Positions 12,722-25,960 of a stretch of DNA of 64,000 bases are shown here, piece by piece. Origin of the DNA: Abelmoschus esculentus (Eukaryota; Streptophyta; Magnoliopsida; Malvales; Malvaceae); contig JAUCBN010000006.1 of assembly GCA_035048815.1 (NCBI GenBank), positions 21,591,001 through 21,655,000 of the forward strand, given 5' to 3'. Under the pieces are notes generated by a model. It made no database searches and had not been told where the DNA came from. It saw nothing but the letters and a program-made list of their open reading frames with translations. A program made the position numbers and the translations under genes. Position 1 is the stretch's first letter. Every line of letters begins with the position of its first letter.

Positions 12722-12727
12722 ATATAA
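12721..12727 (+). promoter_or_regulatory. Candidate TATA box of the glutamate dehydrogenase gene
   Basis: TATATAA lies 299 bases before the GDH ATG in a pyrimidine-rich leader context. Its first base is also the last base of the transposon's right target duplication. No better TATA motif is seen between here and the ATG; the site is inferred from position and sequence only. Confidence 0.4.
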
Positions 12728-13025
12728 TTCTCTGTATATCTCTCCCATCTAGGACACTTTTTTTATAGTTGGAAACTTCTGTCCTAATCAATAAGTTTCT
12801 AAGAGTTGGAACGACGACTCATTGATTATCCTCCGCCTAAATATCGCCTTATTTACGGCTCTTTCCTTGTTTCTCTCATGGAAAGACAGCCTTTTTCCTT
12901 TTCTTTTACTTCTCATTGTTCCATCAATTGTTAACTATTTAACCTGCTTCTCTTTACTCACCCACATCTTCTTTCTCTTTCTGGCTTTTTCTTGTTTTCC
13001 GACTTCCCAGGAGTAGTAGGTAGCC

Positions 13026-15665
<2,640 letters not shown>

Positions 15666-15924
15666 AATCCCCCCTCTGTGTTTTCATTTCTGTTTCTTTA
15701 CTTATATTAGTCTCCATTGGAAAGCTCAAGCAATAGCTTCCAAGAATTCTTAGCTTCCCCCTGCCCAAAACTTTTAACATTTTTATTGTTCTCCCATTTA
15801 TCCTTTATGAAACTTCAAACATACATTTATAGGGGGGATATCTGTTGCTTTGTTTTGAATAATGGCATTTAAATACAATTTATATTCATATAATCAAATT
15901 CAAATAAAAGGATCATGTTTGTTA
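15666..15924. other. GDH 3' untranslated and spacer region
   Basis: T-rich trailer after the GDH stop, with an AATAAT-like polyadenylation context near 15858. Nothing else seen before the chromomethylase relic begins. Confidence 0.4.
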
Positions 15925-16310
15925 CCTTTCCTTAGTAGGGTCAGAAAGCTTGTAATAATGAGTAAAGCCTTGCAGTCGAGCATTTTCCCGAATGGAGAGG
16001 ACACGATCTTGTTCAGGGTGTAAAATCGTCTATTAAAGAGGAAACATTTATGCCTAAATGGGGTTTTAAAGTTTTAAAACACACAAATTAATAAACTGGT
16101 TATGAGGCTCTGCCTTAGTCACCACCGTTGGAACAGTTTCATTCCACCATGGACGTGAAAATGGTCTGCAAGATTTGGTATTATGAGGAGATACCATTTC
16201 GCCTTACGGTTCAAATAAAACACTCGGATGATGTTCAACCAAGGAAGCTCATGGCATAATCATGGACCTTGTTCCCTGTTAGGTCTCTGAAGTTTGCTCC
16301 CTAAACACAA
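15925..16310 (-). pseudogene. Chromomethylase (CMT) pseudogene, C-terminal catalytic pieces
   Basis: Reading the minus strand, three collinear pieces of a plant chromomethylase (CG/CHG DNA methyltransferase with an embedded chromodomain) are visible. About 16230-16300 gives FRDLTGNKVHDYAMSF. About 16088-16200 gives KSCRPFSRPWWNETVPTVVT then KAEPHNQ. About 15925-16028 gives ILHPEQDRVLSIRENARLQG then FTHYYKLSDPTKER, ending at a GT. In CMT3 these blocks lie in this order near the end of the methyltransferase domain. Here they are shortened, separated by stops and frameshifts, and the final IQVGNAVAVP-type block is missing. The rest of the gene is absent from this strand. Not functional. Confidence 0.8.
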
Positions 16311-16625
16311 TCAGGTGCAGCTGAGCATGAAACGGAATTTGGCAAACTCACTGGTATCTCCTCGTAACATCAAATCTTGCCGATCTTATATGATTAGAGA
16401 AAATATATAAGCATATAATATATGATTAGTAAAAATTATTTAAATTAAAATCAAATTATACATTACATAATAAACAATTACAATTAAATTTGTATAGAAA
16501 CTCAAAAACTTGACTCGAACCAATATTTTTTAAAATAAAATTTGAGTCGTAAAATAAAATACATCAACTCGAATAACTTGAATTTTTTTTTACTCAACTT
16601 ACTCTATCCAACGCTCACCCCTAAT

Positions 16626-16914
16626 TCAGGGTGTGGTACAATGTCAACCGGCCTGTGTCTTGGTGCAAATGTCTGTGAAAGTTTGCAATGGACTCATCCA
16701 GAAAAAATGAGAATGCTGTATGTTTCGTTTTCATTGTCGAAATTCAAGGATTCGGAGAAGCCATCATGCCATTCTTTTGCCATTGAAGATGATGAGAATG
16801 ATGAAGCTGATAGTGAAGATGGTGAAGTTTTTGAAGTGGACAAATTTCTGGTCATATGTTATGGGCCAGAAGAAGATACATGGGAGACACTAGAGGGATG
16901 GAGGTATGAAGTTT
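16626..16914 (+). pseudogene. Chromomethylase (CMT) pseudogene, N-catalytic and chromodomain pieces
   Basis: An uninterrupted plus-strand reading begins GCGTMSTGLCLGAN, the start of the chromomethylase catalytic domain, then jumps to CESLQWTHPEK, an acidic stretch (IEDDENDEADSEDGEVFEVD) and the chromodomain start KFLVICYG, then directly to GPEEDTWETLEG, the chromodomain end. Compared with plant CMT3 proteins, roughly 25 residues are missing after LGAN and about 18 inside the chromodomain. Exon junctions are lost, as in an internally deleted or spliced copy. It lies on the opposite strand to the C-terminal pieces at 15925-16310, so the locus is rearranged. The open frame is probably accidental. 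Confidence 0.8.
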
Positions 16915-17884
16915 AGTATATATGATTGTAGTCATCTTGAGACACAAACTTGTCTATAACAATTAACACCTATTGTTAACAGTGATTGTCGAGCATCCTT
17001 GAAGGACGAAAAATATTGCCTTTTACCTGTAGTGCAAAATTCAAGGACGTTAGTCAAAATGATTAATTTTTAATTTGACCCTTAAACTTTAGACAAAATA
17101 TCAATTTGACCCATGAACTCTTAACTTCATGTTTAACTCATGTTGTTATCGTTTCGACCAAATTCTTTGGTTTGATGATGTTCCTGACTACCTCCATATT
17201 CGTCTTCATCTCATCTCGTCATCTTCTATCCACCTTCCTCGTCATTGGTCTCCTTTCCCTCCGTCTCCACCCTTTTCACCTTTATTGGTTGGAAACATGA
17301 ATGACATGGTGAGAAAGTCCTATGATATAATTTCTCCTTCTAATGAGTGTCTCTAAGAGTTATTATGAAAATAAAACCTTGTATTCCGATGAATCCCATG
17401 GAATAGAAGCCTTGTAATAAAAAGAACTGCATTCTTAAAATTAGTAGTAGTGAAGGATTATTATCAGCCTCAGGTACACTAATTTAATGCTATAAACTCA
17501 CAATTCGTAACCAAATCTCGAACATAAATTGTTTCTCTCAATACCAAAAATGATCTTTATAAAAGGATTCATTTTCCCCGAACATAACCTATAAACAATC
17601 GAAGTAACTCCAAATTTCTCAAAATTCATATAGCAGTTCAAAAATCATAAAATGATGATGAAGTCAAACATCACAAATCTCAGAAATGATCAATTGCAAG
17701 AGATAAATGTCTAATAAATGAGGACTGAAGTTTTTTCATTTCAAAAGTGGGGATTGTCTCCCTAACATTCATACAGTCATTTTCATTTGCTTGAATATTT
17801 GTATATGAAAGGATTAGTTACACAAAGATACAAAGAAGAGCTCTACATTTCAATACGAGAAAGAGGGGGCGGGGGGATGCACCT
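16915..17884. other. Spacer between CMT relic and ORANGE
   Basis: No supportable gene. 17030-17150 has a degenerate tagtcaaaatgatta-type repeat. 17780-17884 is likely the 3' untranslated region of ORANGE. Confidence 0.45.
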
Positions 17885-20800
17885 TTAATCAAAAGGGTCA
17901 ATTCGTGGATCGTGTTCGCTAGCCATTGCCATTCCAGTGCAAAGACATGTAGGGCACATGACCTGCCAAAGTATGTAAAAACGAAAAAGGATTATGAGAA
18001 AACATTCAGAGTTTATGAACGAAAGAAAACTAAACCCGAAAATCCCCACATTCGGATAAAGGAATTGCTTAGCCAAAATATTCTTCCATTCATTAAAATT
18101 TCCCAGTTGATATGCACAAGTAAAATACAAACTATTAAGACTACATGGTTTTGGAAGCCATGCCTTTCCAGATCCAGAACAGTTTGAACATCTTTCTGTC
18201 TTGGGCATTGATAAAGGCTGGCCTCCACCATGGACTGTTGAGATTGGTTCAATAAGAACAACTGATCCAGTATTTGAGCAGCGAGCACAAGCAAGATATC
18301 CTGCATTTACCATCAACGCGGATAGCATTACAGTATATGGAGTATGGTATGGAATTTTAAAAAAGAACTCGGAAAATATACCTGTTCCAAGACAATACGT
18401 GCATCGTTTATGCTCCTGCTGTTTAACATTGTTTATTTCAACTACCATTAAAGCTGAGATAATACCAACTGCTCCACCAGAGAATGATGCCACTATAGGA
18501 TCAACCTCACTGCAGTTACCACCGATAGAAATGTGTTTATAAATACTACATGAGACCAACTTGCATACAGTATACCAAACAGGAGACAAATGAAAAATGT
18601 CTCTTCTTTGTAGAAGCAAACTTTTGTAAGTTAATTTTCCATTAATCTTTCAAATGTAGTATCTTATATTGATAAGATAAGCTGGCTTACACCAATAGCA
18701 ACTCGCATTCTTTCTCAACACTGTCTCAAAACCTTTTATCAGTCCACAATTCATAAAAGAAGTTGCAAACTTCTAACATTGATTTTTTAAATGGTAGGTG
18801 AATAACTTATTCATTCCATTTTAAAAAATACAGATGTATGGTTAAGATGATGCATGTAACTTCAAGAGTAAATTACAGACTGTGACCTAAGTCAAGTCCC
18901 AAAAGAATATGCCAATATCTAGGGTATGCTGATAGAAGCAAGTGCGTCTAAGGAAACCAAAAGTACATCAACCTAATGGTAAAACGGGAAGCATCAAGAA
19001 TCTCAATTCAATCTCCTAGAAATAATAGACACATTTCAAGCAAGAGGATTGTCATACCTCAACTGCATTGGCAGGTGCATACTCTGGATGAATTCTGCAT
19101 ACGAAGTGCCCCCTAGTCCTAGCTTAAGCTCCAGCTGTGATATGGAAACGAAAAGAAATAAGAAAAAAAAAAGTTATGATCTCCAGAATCATGTGTAGAC
19201 CTTCATATTAACATCACCTAAAGTGTCCAGTGGCAAATAACTTGTTGCTTCAGCATAATAAGGTGCACACTGTCATCCCGTTGCCTGTTTTCCTATTTTT
19301 AATTGATTATTTCCCTTACAAATATTTTATCTTCTCAAGATAAACACATGCCTTTAATTTTATTTCCAAAAGCCATGTTACTCGGACTTGGGAGTAAGTG
19401 TTGAATATGGATGTGTCCGAAACCAGTATACTCATTTTTCGAACTTGTTTTCATATGTTTGAGAGGATCATACCCCAATATTCGAACATGTGTCTAACGT
19501 GACTATTTTACAAAAAATGAAGAGCTTAAAAAATATTTTATCCTCTAGGAAAACACATGCCTTTAATTTTCTTTCCAAAAGCCACGTTACTTGGACTTAG
19601 GAGTAAGTGTTGAATATGGATGTGTCTGGAACCAGTATACTCATTTTTTCAAACTTTTTTCTATTTTCATATATTTGGGAGGATCATACCCAAATATCCG
19701 AACAGGTGTCTCACATGACTATTTTACAAAAATGAAGAGTGTGGGTAAAATAACTTAGAAGGTCCGCAACTCACTCAGCAATCAACACCAAAAGAGAGAT
19801 TACATTTTGAGAGTTGAGGACAAGAATGACTCACAGTGGGTGCTATAAGTCCACCAAAAAGGATAATCCCAGCAATAAGAGAATAACAAGTTGCATAATA
19901 AACCTTGAGATTTGCTGAGGTCTGTGCAGGCAAAACACTTTGGTTCACTTTAATTAATGAACAAAAGTTTGAACAAAGAACAAGTTGAGGGGAAAAATGC
20001 AAACGAAAAATGCATCTTACCAGTGGAGGAAGGAATGGGATGAATGATGGAAAATTAGGAAGTTCATTTTCTTGCTCTTCTTTAAAAATTCCCAGTTCAG
20101 CACTTTTAATCCTCTGTCGAATCCTTAGCCTCCGAACCTACAATCGGGTAGGTTTAAGTTATCATATTGTACTTTCCAGTACACTGTCTACTCAATGAGC
20201 AGATGCAGAAACTTCCACCATTGACATCGAAACTCAACCAAAATGAAATCTTATGAAAAGATGCAGACTTCCCATATTGATACCAAAAACTCAGTGGAAA
20301 CCAAAAGCTTTCTACTTGGTGAGTATATGCAACGACAACACTAACTAATGGTATATAAAACTCAATGGAAACAGAACTTTCAACTAGATATGGAAACTAA
20401 ATTGAAATCAAAGCTTTCTATTCTGTTACCTAAACGGTAACAAACTGGAAGTCAAAAACTTTCTACTTGATGAATGATGACCACATGCAGCCATTTCTGA
20501 ATAGAAATGAAAAGTGGCCAAAACCTCAATGAAAACAACCAAAGCAAGAAAAACAAATCAGAGGGGGTGACCTCTTCCATTTGGAGAAAGATTTTGTTCC
20601 GCCGGCTTCGGATATTATCCTGAATTTCTTGCAGTTCCATATTAGCAAAATCCTGGACTGTTTCAGGCCCTTCTATGATGCAGAATCTGCACGTTTGCAA
20701 TACATATAAATAATTCAGAATAACTAAAACAACGTAAAACCCTTAATAAAAGACATCACAAAGAACAAATCAACAAATACCCGGCAGTAATTTTATCAGC

Positions 20801-20983
20801 GGAAGAATCAGAATCAAGAGAAGACGAGAATGAAGAAGAGTCAGGCTCAGCCGCCATGGATCTCCATTTCAAATTAAATTTGGGTTTCGTTTGAACGAAT
20901 CTAGAGCTTAACGAACAAGTTTTACAGGGAACCAATGGTTTTACCGTGTAGGAAACCGCCAACACTCGATTCAAAGAAACCAT
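17885..20983 (-). CDS. OR: ORANGE protein (DnaJ-type zinc-finger, plastid), complete
   Basis: Eight exons: 20781-20983, 20572-20686, 20021-20137, 19835-19921, 19058-19134, 18382-18509, 18164-18300, 17885-17962; 313 residues. ORANGE is a plastid membrane protein that stabilises phytoene synthase and promotes chromoplast formation and carotenoid storage. Residues 1-67 form a Ser/Thr-rich plastid targeting region. The conserved core is CIIEGPETVQDFANMELQEI, then VRRLRIRQRIKSAELGIF. There are two membrane segments: YYATCYSLIAGIILFGGL (about 153-170) and the one around GGAVGIISALMVVE (about 211-224). The zinc domain has four CxxCxxxG motifs: CTYCLGTG, CARCSNTG, CSNCSGSG and CPTCLCTG. It ends ASEHDPRIDPFD as in other plants. 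Two introns are unusual: the second has donor GTCACC, and the last starts with GC (AAG|GCATGG) and ends CAG. Intron 4 contains a tandem duplication. Confidence 0.95.
19321..19740. repeat. Tandem duplication of about 210 bases in ORANGE intron 4
   Basis: Two adjacent copies, 19321-19531 and 19532-19740. Shared landmarks: aatattttatc, aaacacatgcctttaatttt, gtaagtgttgaatatggatg, accagtatactcattttt, gtgactattttacaaaaa (catgact in copy 2). The copies differ by scattered substitutions and a few small gaps. Confidence 0.8.
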
Positions 20984-21433
20984 CCTAAAGAAGAAGAAGA
21001 AATCTTCAATGAAATCTTCTTGTTCTTCTGTAATTGCTTGATGAAGAAGGAATCAAGAGATAAGTTGTTTAGAACCAGAGGAAGAGTCCGTGGAGAGAGT
21101 GAAGACAAAGTGGAAGCATATTTTTGTTGCAACTGTTAATGGTGGGTATCTTTTAAACCGGCTAAGCATTAAACTCATCGATGGCCGGTTCAGACTCGGT
21201 CTAGCCACAATTGTTTGAGGGGAAAATATACAAATAGTCCTCGATAGATTCAGATTTCGAAATTAGAGTTAATTCAATTAATTTGAACTTTGAAGCATGG
21301 GTTCTACCCTTGAGTCGAGGCATTTGGGCTCTCAAGAATTTTAATGGATTTTGTTTATGGATTTTGAGCTTGTTGGGTTTAGTAAATGCACATTTTTTTT
21401 TGAATTAGTTACGGTGACTACAGTAATATCTAT

Positions 21434-21983
21434 TAGGGGTGAGCAAGATCGAGTACCGGCTAATTTGAATAGAATTAGTCTCGTCTCAGTAACCACCGAT
21501 TCTTGAAAATTGGAATCAATCTCGGTTCCAGTCACACTGGGTCTTAAATTTTACGAACTGGTCCCGTTACTGGTGAGTACCGATTCCAATATCGAGTATC
21601 CGGTCAATTAGTTTATTCTTAAAAAAATTAAGTAATTGGAGAAAAAAATTCAATCACCAATAATAATATTAAATAATAAAATTATAATATTATAGACTTG
21701 AAAATTAAAGTTTTAAAACTATTCATACTCATAATATTCATACATAAAAAGACATTTTTATAAAAAAATGAGAAAACAATATCGGATATTTGACATTGAT
21801 TTCGGTCCTACTGGATACCCGTCGGATACCGGGTCCAAAAATGAAGATCTAGTCCTGGTTATGACCGAGACATAAATTTTAAATCCGATCCCGGTCTACC
21901 GAAACCAATACTAGATAAAAATCTATCGGGTCTTATCGAGTCCGGGATCGGGACCAGGTAATCAAGTTTTTTGCCCACCTCTA
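21434..21983. mobile_element. hAT-like miniature element A
   Basis: Ends are inverse: taggggtgagcaa at the left and ttgcccacctcta at the right. Flanking 8-mers atatctat and atatttgt agree at 6 of 8 positions, as an aged 8-bp hAT target duplication would. The inside is rich in ccggtaccgagtacc-type words and encodes nothing. Confidence 0.6.
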
Positions 21984-22011
21984 ATATTTGTTATAGAGTA
22001 TACTCTTAATT

Positions 22012-22130
22012 ATTTGACATCAATCGTTCAATCACTGTGTTAGTATTAATGATACTCGAACCTATGACATCTAAAAACAACAATCGTTCTTTTAACTAAT
22101 AAAACTAGATGATTCCCGCTAGCAAATGCA
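22012..22130 (-). mobile_element. SINE-like tRNA-derived fragment, copy 2
   Basis: On the minus strand it reads tagttttattagttaaaag, then a B-box-like ataggttcgagtatcat, then taatactaacacagtgattg, closely parallel to the copy at 9058-9145. Confidence 0.55.
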
Positions 22131-22689
22131 TAATTAGATGAAGGATTAGAGGATAATTCTTTTAGTGTTACTTAGAGAAAAGGAGGCTTATGAGATCATC
22201 TTCTCATATTTCTCATCGCTACACATTTGTATCTTTTTGTTTTCATGAATCAAAGCCAAAAAATAAAATCTTTGATTTTAGTATGAAAATCTCAATTTTA
22301 TACTCGTGAAGAATCATTTAACAAGTTAAGATTTACGATTCAAGATAAATATGTCTTAAAATGAAGAAAGGTGTCTTGGGGGTTTAATAGGAACAAAATT
22401 GAGGCTTTGAAGTCTTTCTTTTAGCTTAAATACGAGGTTAGTACAATACTAACACCTATTATTTCTTAAAAATCATGATATTAAAATTTATTATATGTTT
22501 ATGGTGTTTTTGGCTTGAATGAACCTGGTTGTTATTCAATATAATTTATAGAATCAGCATTAATAAGACCAAAAAATGATAGTAATTCATTTAATAGCTT
22601 TCCATAACATGTAAGGATGATCTGGATTTAACCATTAAGGTTAAGGGTTAAAATAAAAAAAATTCAAACTCTAAAAATTAAATTTTAGG

Positions 22690-23050
22690 ATCGCGTATAG
22701 GTACAAGCTAGATAAATATCAATATGCTTTTGTGGAAGATGGCTCTTCCATGCAAAAATATAAAAGGTATCAATATGGGCCAAAAGTGTATCGATACAAT
22801 TATTTCATTGTTAATTTCAATGACAATTTTACGTATCAGTACGTCGTCAGTATATCATGTATCGATACAAGTGAAATTTCGGATATAAAATATGTGTATC
22901 GGTATATAGTGTCGATACACAAGTAGGGTGCATCGGTATAGGTTAAATTTTAAGGCAACAAAACAAGTGGTTAAATATCAGTACATGAGGAAGAGAATCG
23001 TTATCGTAAAGGAGTGTACCGATGTAAGTTTATTGGTACGCATCGGACAA
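22690..23050. repeat. Degenerate repeat rich in TATCGATAC words
   Basis: Many variants of tatcgatac/tatcggtac/tatcagtac occur about every 25-35 bases (for example gtgtatcgatacaattat, catgtatcgatacaagtg). No ends or coding capacity were found. Confidence 0.45.
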
Positions 23051-23103
23051 TCTATTAAAAAATTTCACCTTACATTCAAGGGTTCTATAATTTAAGGTTA
23101 CAA

Positions 23104-23594
23104 TAGGGGTGTGCATTATTCGATTTTAATCGAAATAATTCTATTTCGGTTAATTCGGTCAGTTAAGCTTAGGTAAGTTCTGTTAACGATTATTTTTTTA
23201 AAAAAATCGATTATCGATTAACTCGGTTCGAAATCGGTTAATTAGCCAAATTAACTGAATTATTATATATTAAATATTATATATTTAATTATTTAACTTT
23301 TAAAAATTATACAAATTTTCATTAAATTTTTTATATTATAAAATGATCACTATTTTTTTTTATCAAATTAACATAAAATGAAAGTTTGACAACTAAAAAA
23401 TTATTTTAGTATAATTTAGTGACATATGATGTAATTTAACTAAAATTTATAATAAATTTCGGTTAATTCGGCTAATTAACTGAAATAATTTTAGTTCGGT
23501 TAATTTGATTATAAATCGGTTAACGGTTAAGATTTCAAAATTTTTGGTTAATTCAATTCGACCATCGACCAAATTAACCGATTGCACACCCCTA
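23104..23594. mobile_element. hAT-like miniature element B
   Basis: Inverse ends taggggtgtgcatt and attgcacacccct(a). Flanking 8-mers ggttacaa (23096-23103) and ggtaacat (23595-23602) agree at 6 of 8. The inside is full of cggttaattcgg words and has no coding potential. Confidence 0.65.
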
Positions 23595-24317
23595 GGTAAC
23601 ATGCCTAATAGGCCTCTTCGGTATAAAATAAATTGTAAAACCATGAAATTGAGATTTGATAATATATTTTGATCTATCATGTCATACGAGCACTTGATTG
23701 ATGAGATCCCAATACTCAACAAAAAAATGTTACAACACAATGATATGATTAAGCAGACAAAGGTTATTGATGCTACGTGACTCATGCCTTATTCGTAAGA
23801 GCTCGGTGGAAGATTTTGAGCAAGGTATATATTTTGAAAATATATGTACCGATGTTGTATGATTTACAGTGACAAATCCAAAAATTTATTTGAAGGTGGA
23901 CACGAATTTTTAAAATTTTAGAGCTGACACAAACCTTAAATATTATAAAAATTTAAAAATTAATTCATAAAAAATAAAAAATTAAAGATAAATATATAAA
24001 TTTTAAAAAATTCAAGATGGACCCATACTCACCCTAATCTGGCTTTACTCTTAAAATGATGTGGTATGATATGTTGGGCTTTGTGGTCCCTTATTACTTT
24101 TGATGATACATGTGTAGAAAGTTGGGTTGAGTAATTGTGTATCCATTGAGTTTTGTTAGCTTAACATTTAAAATTATTATTTTCATTCACAAGTTAATAT
24201 GTTTGACACATTACTTGGTAAATGAGTATAAATAAAGGATTTTAACACCCAGGGACGAAGTTAAAATTTGGGGTTAAGAAAAGACAAAACATAAATATTT
24301 AGAAGTAAGGGCAAGTT

Positions 24318-25608
24318 TGTAATATCCTCAATCGAGCCTAGTTAGAAAGCATAAATAATAAGTCCTTGAGCAATTGAAAATTAAGCTAGGCTATTGAAAG
24401 CGTAGAGAATTCTAAAACGACATTTTAAGTGTATTTTTCTTGAAATTGAGCCTTGTTAGATCGATTACGGCTCGAATTAATGAAAAAGAAAATATAATGG
24501 ATAAAGATAGGTGGATGGCTATTGAGTGAGTTTTAATCTCATCTTGTCTTATTTGCTTCACTTTCTTCTTCTTCCCCAAAACCTATGAGAACACCATTGT
24601 AGGCTTAGAGAGAGCTTCAAATTTCTTCATACTTTCATCAAATTAGAGAGTTAAGAAGCTTAAGGGTAAGTTATAAACAACTAAGAAAGCTTAAGGAGGC
24701 CATTAGAGCTTATATATCAAGCTAGAAGAAGCATTGGACTATTTTGAGCATAGTAAGTTATCTTGATTTTCTTGGATATTTAGGACTCGTTTTTGTTTGA
24801 TTTATAATTTATAACACTTGATTTAGGTGTTAAGAACATTAATTTATGGTTTAGTAAGTTAAGGTTAGTGGTTTAATGCAAGAAAATTAAGTATGAACCA
24901 AAACAGTCATTTGATAGTGCTGAAAATCAAAATTGTTTTGTAGCTCGAATTTGGGTCTTGTAGAGTGGGGATTTAAACGACTTGTGTAGACAAGAATTGT
25001 TCATGGGTTAATTATATGGTTGAAGCTTTTAATAAATGAAAATAGAGGTTTATGTGACCTAATGGAAGTAAGAAATGAAGGATACACATGCCGTCCAGAA
25101 TGCCCTGTTCTGGACAGTGTGTTTGAACGTGTGTCATTTCTTGTGTATAAGGAATTTGAGGCTGAAAATTTGTATGAATGTACCCTTACGAGTCTATTTT
25201 AATTTTAAAAAAACGGTGCATCATTTGAAGTTGTATTATGAAAGTTTTAAGGATTTTCGTAAGGCTGGTACAATACCTACGAGAATTAGGAATGCTTAAC
25301 TTTATTGAATAAACTGCTTTAATTTGTTAGGATATAAAATGCAAGGCCATTATGGTCATTTAGATGAATTCGATATCTTTCCAATAGTATATGGCAATCA
25401 AAATCCCAACTTACAGATTGTGAGATATGCCTGATTTAGTAAAGAGTAGTGAATTGGGTAGTTTGCTGAAACAAATTTGAAAGTTTAATGTTTAATGCTC
25501 ATTAGTTAGATGAATAAATGATGAATTGGTACACCATTTATGATTGTCTTGTATCGTTATGTGCTCTCGGTAACACTCCTAGCTCTTAAACGGTTTAGGG
25601 GTGTTACA
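24318..25608. mobile_element. Possible solo LTR, about 1.3 kb
   Basis: The segment begins tgtaatatcctc and ends ggtttaggggtgttaca, the TGTAAYA..TGTTACA termini seen in many plant Ty3-type LTRs. No reading frame, primer-binding site or second LTR is visible next to it, and the flanking 5-mers do not match, so the call rests on the ends only. Confidence 0.35.
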
Positions 25609-25882
25609 TCATAAAAAAATTTTAAAAAATAGGAAACAAAAATTAAAAAAAATCTTCAGGGATGGGGAACGATTGCCCCTTCACAACCTATATAGTTTCG
25701 TTCCTACTAATGATTAAAATTTTAGACGGGATGGGAGCGATTGGGGGCGACTTGAAACACAAATGTAACATCCAAAACTATATAAGGATGTTACAATGAG
25801 TATCCATCAATACAATCATAATTAATATAAGAAACTTCTCATCATACAAAGGATTCATTAGACGAATAGGCACATTTCTTTA

Positions 25883-25960
25883 CCTAATGAACCATTAGAG
25901 GCTTTTCACCATCCTTGGTGTTCAAAACACATATAGGTAAACTCTTGACCTTCAAAAGCA
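25883..25960 (-). pseudogene. Decayed pre-SET leader downstream of the SRA gene
   Basis: Directly after the SRA gene's stop, a different minus-strand frame reads KSLPICVLNTKDGEKPL before a TAG at 25884-25886. In full-length SUVH5/6 proteins a segment of the form I-P-I-C-A-V-N-T-x-D-x-E-K-P follows the SRA domain and leads into pre-SET. It is therefore a frameshifted remnant of the ancestral coding sequence. Confidence 0.65.

Larger units (their letters stand above)
20984..25882. other. Five-kilobase intergenic transposon graveyard
   Basis: 20984-21230 is the likely ORANGE promoter and 5' leader. Beyond it are two hAT-like miniature elements, a SINE-like fragment, a degenerate tatcgatac-rich repeat and a possible solo LTR, each listed separately. 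25609-25880 is unclassified spacer with a perfect 10-base hairpin at 25764-25795. No intact gene is seen. Confidence 0.55.

Noticed and set aside
17106..17356. Overlapping plus-strand open frames near the CMT relic
   Set aside because: Low-complexity, mutually overlapping frames with no family similarity.
22732..22926. Open frame with periodic Tyr/Ile/Ser
   Set aside because: It is the reading of a tatcgatac-rich degenerate repeat.
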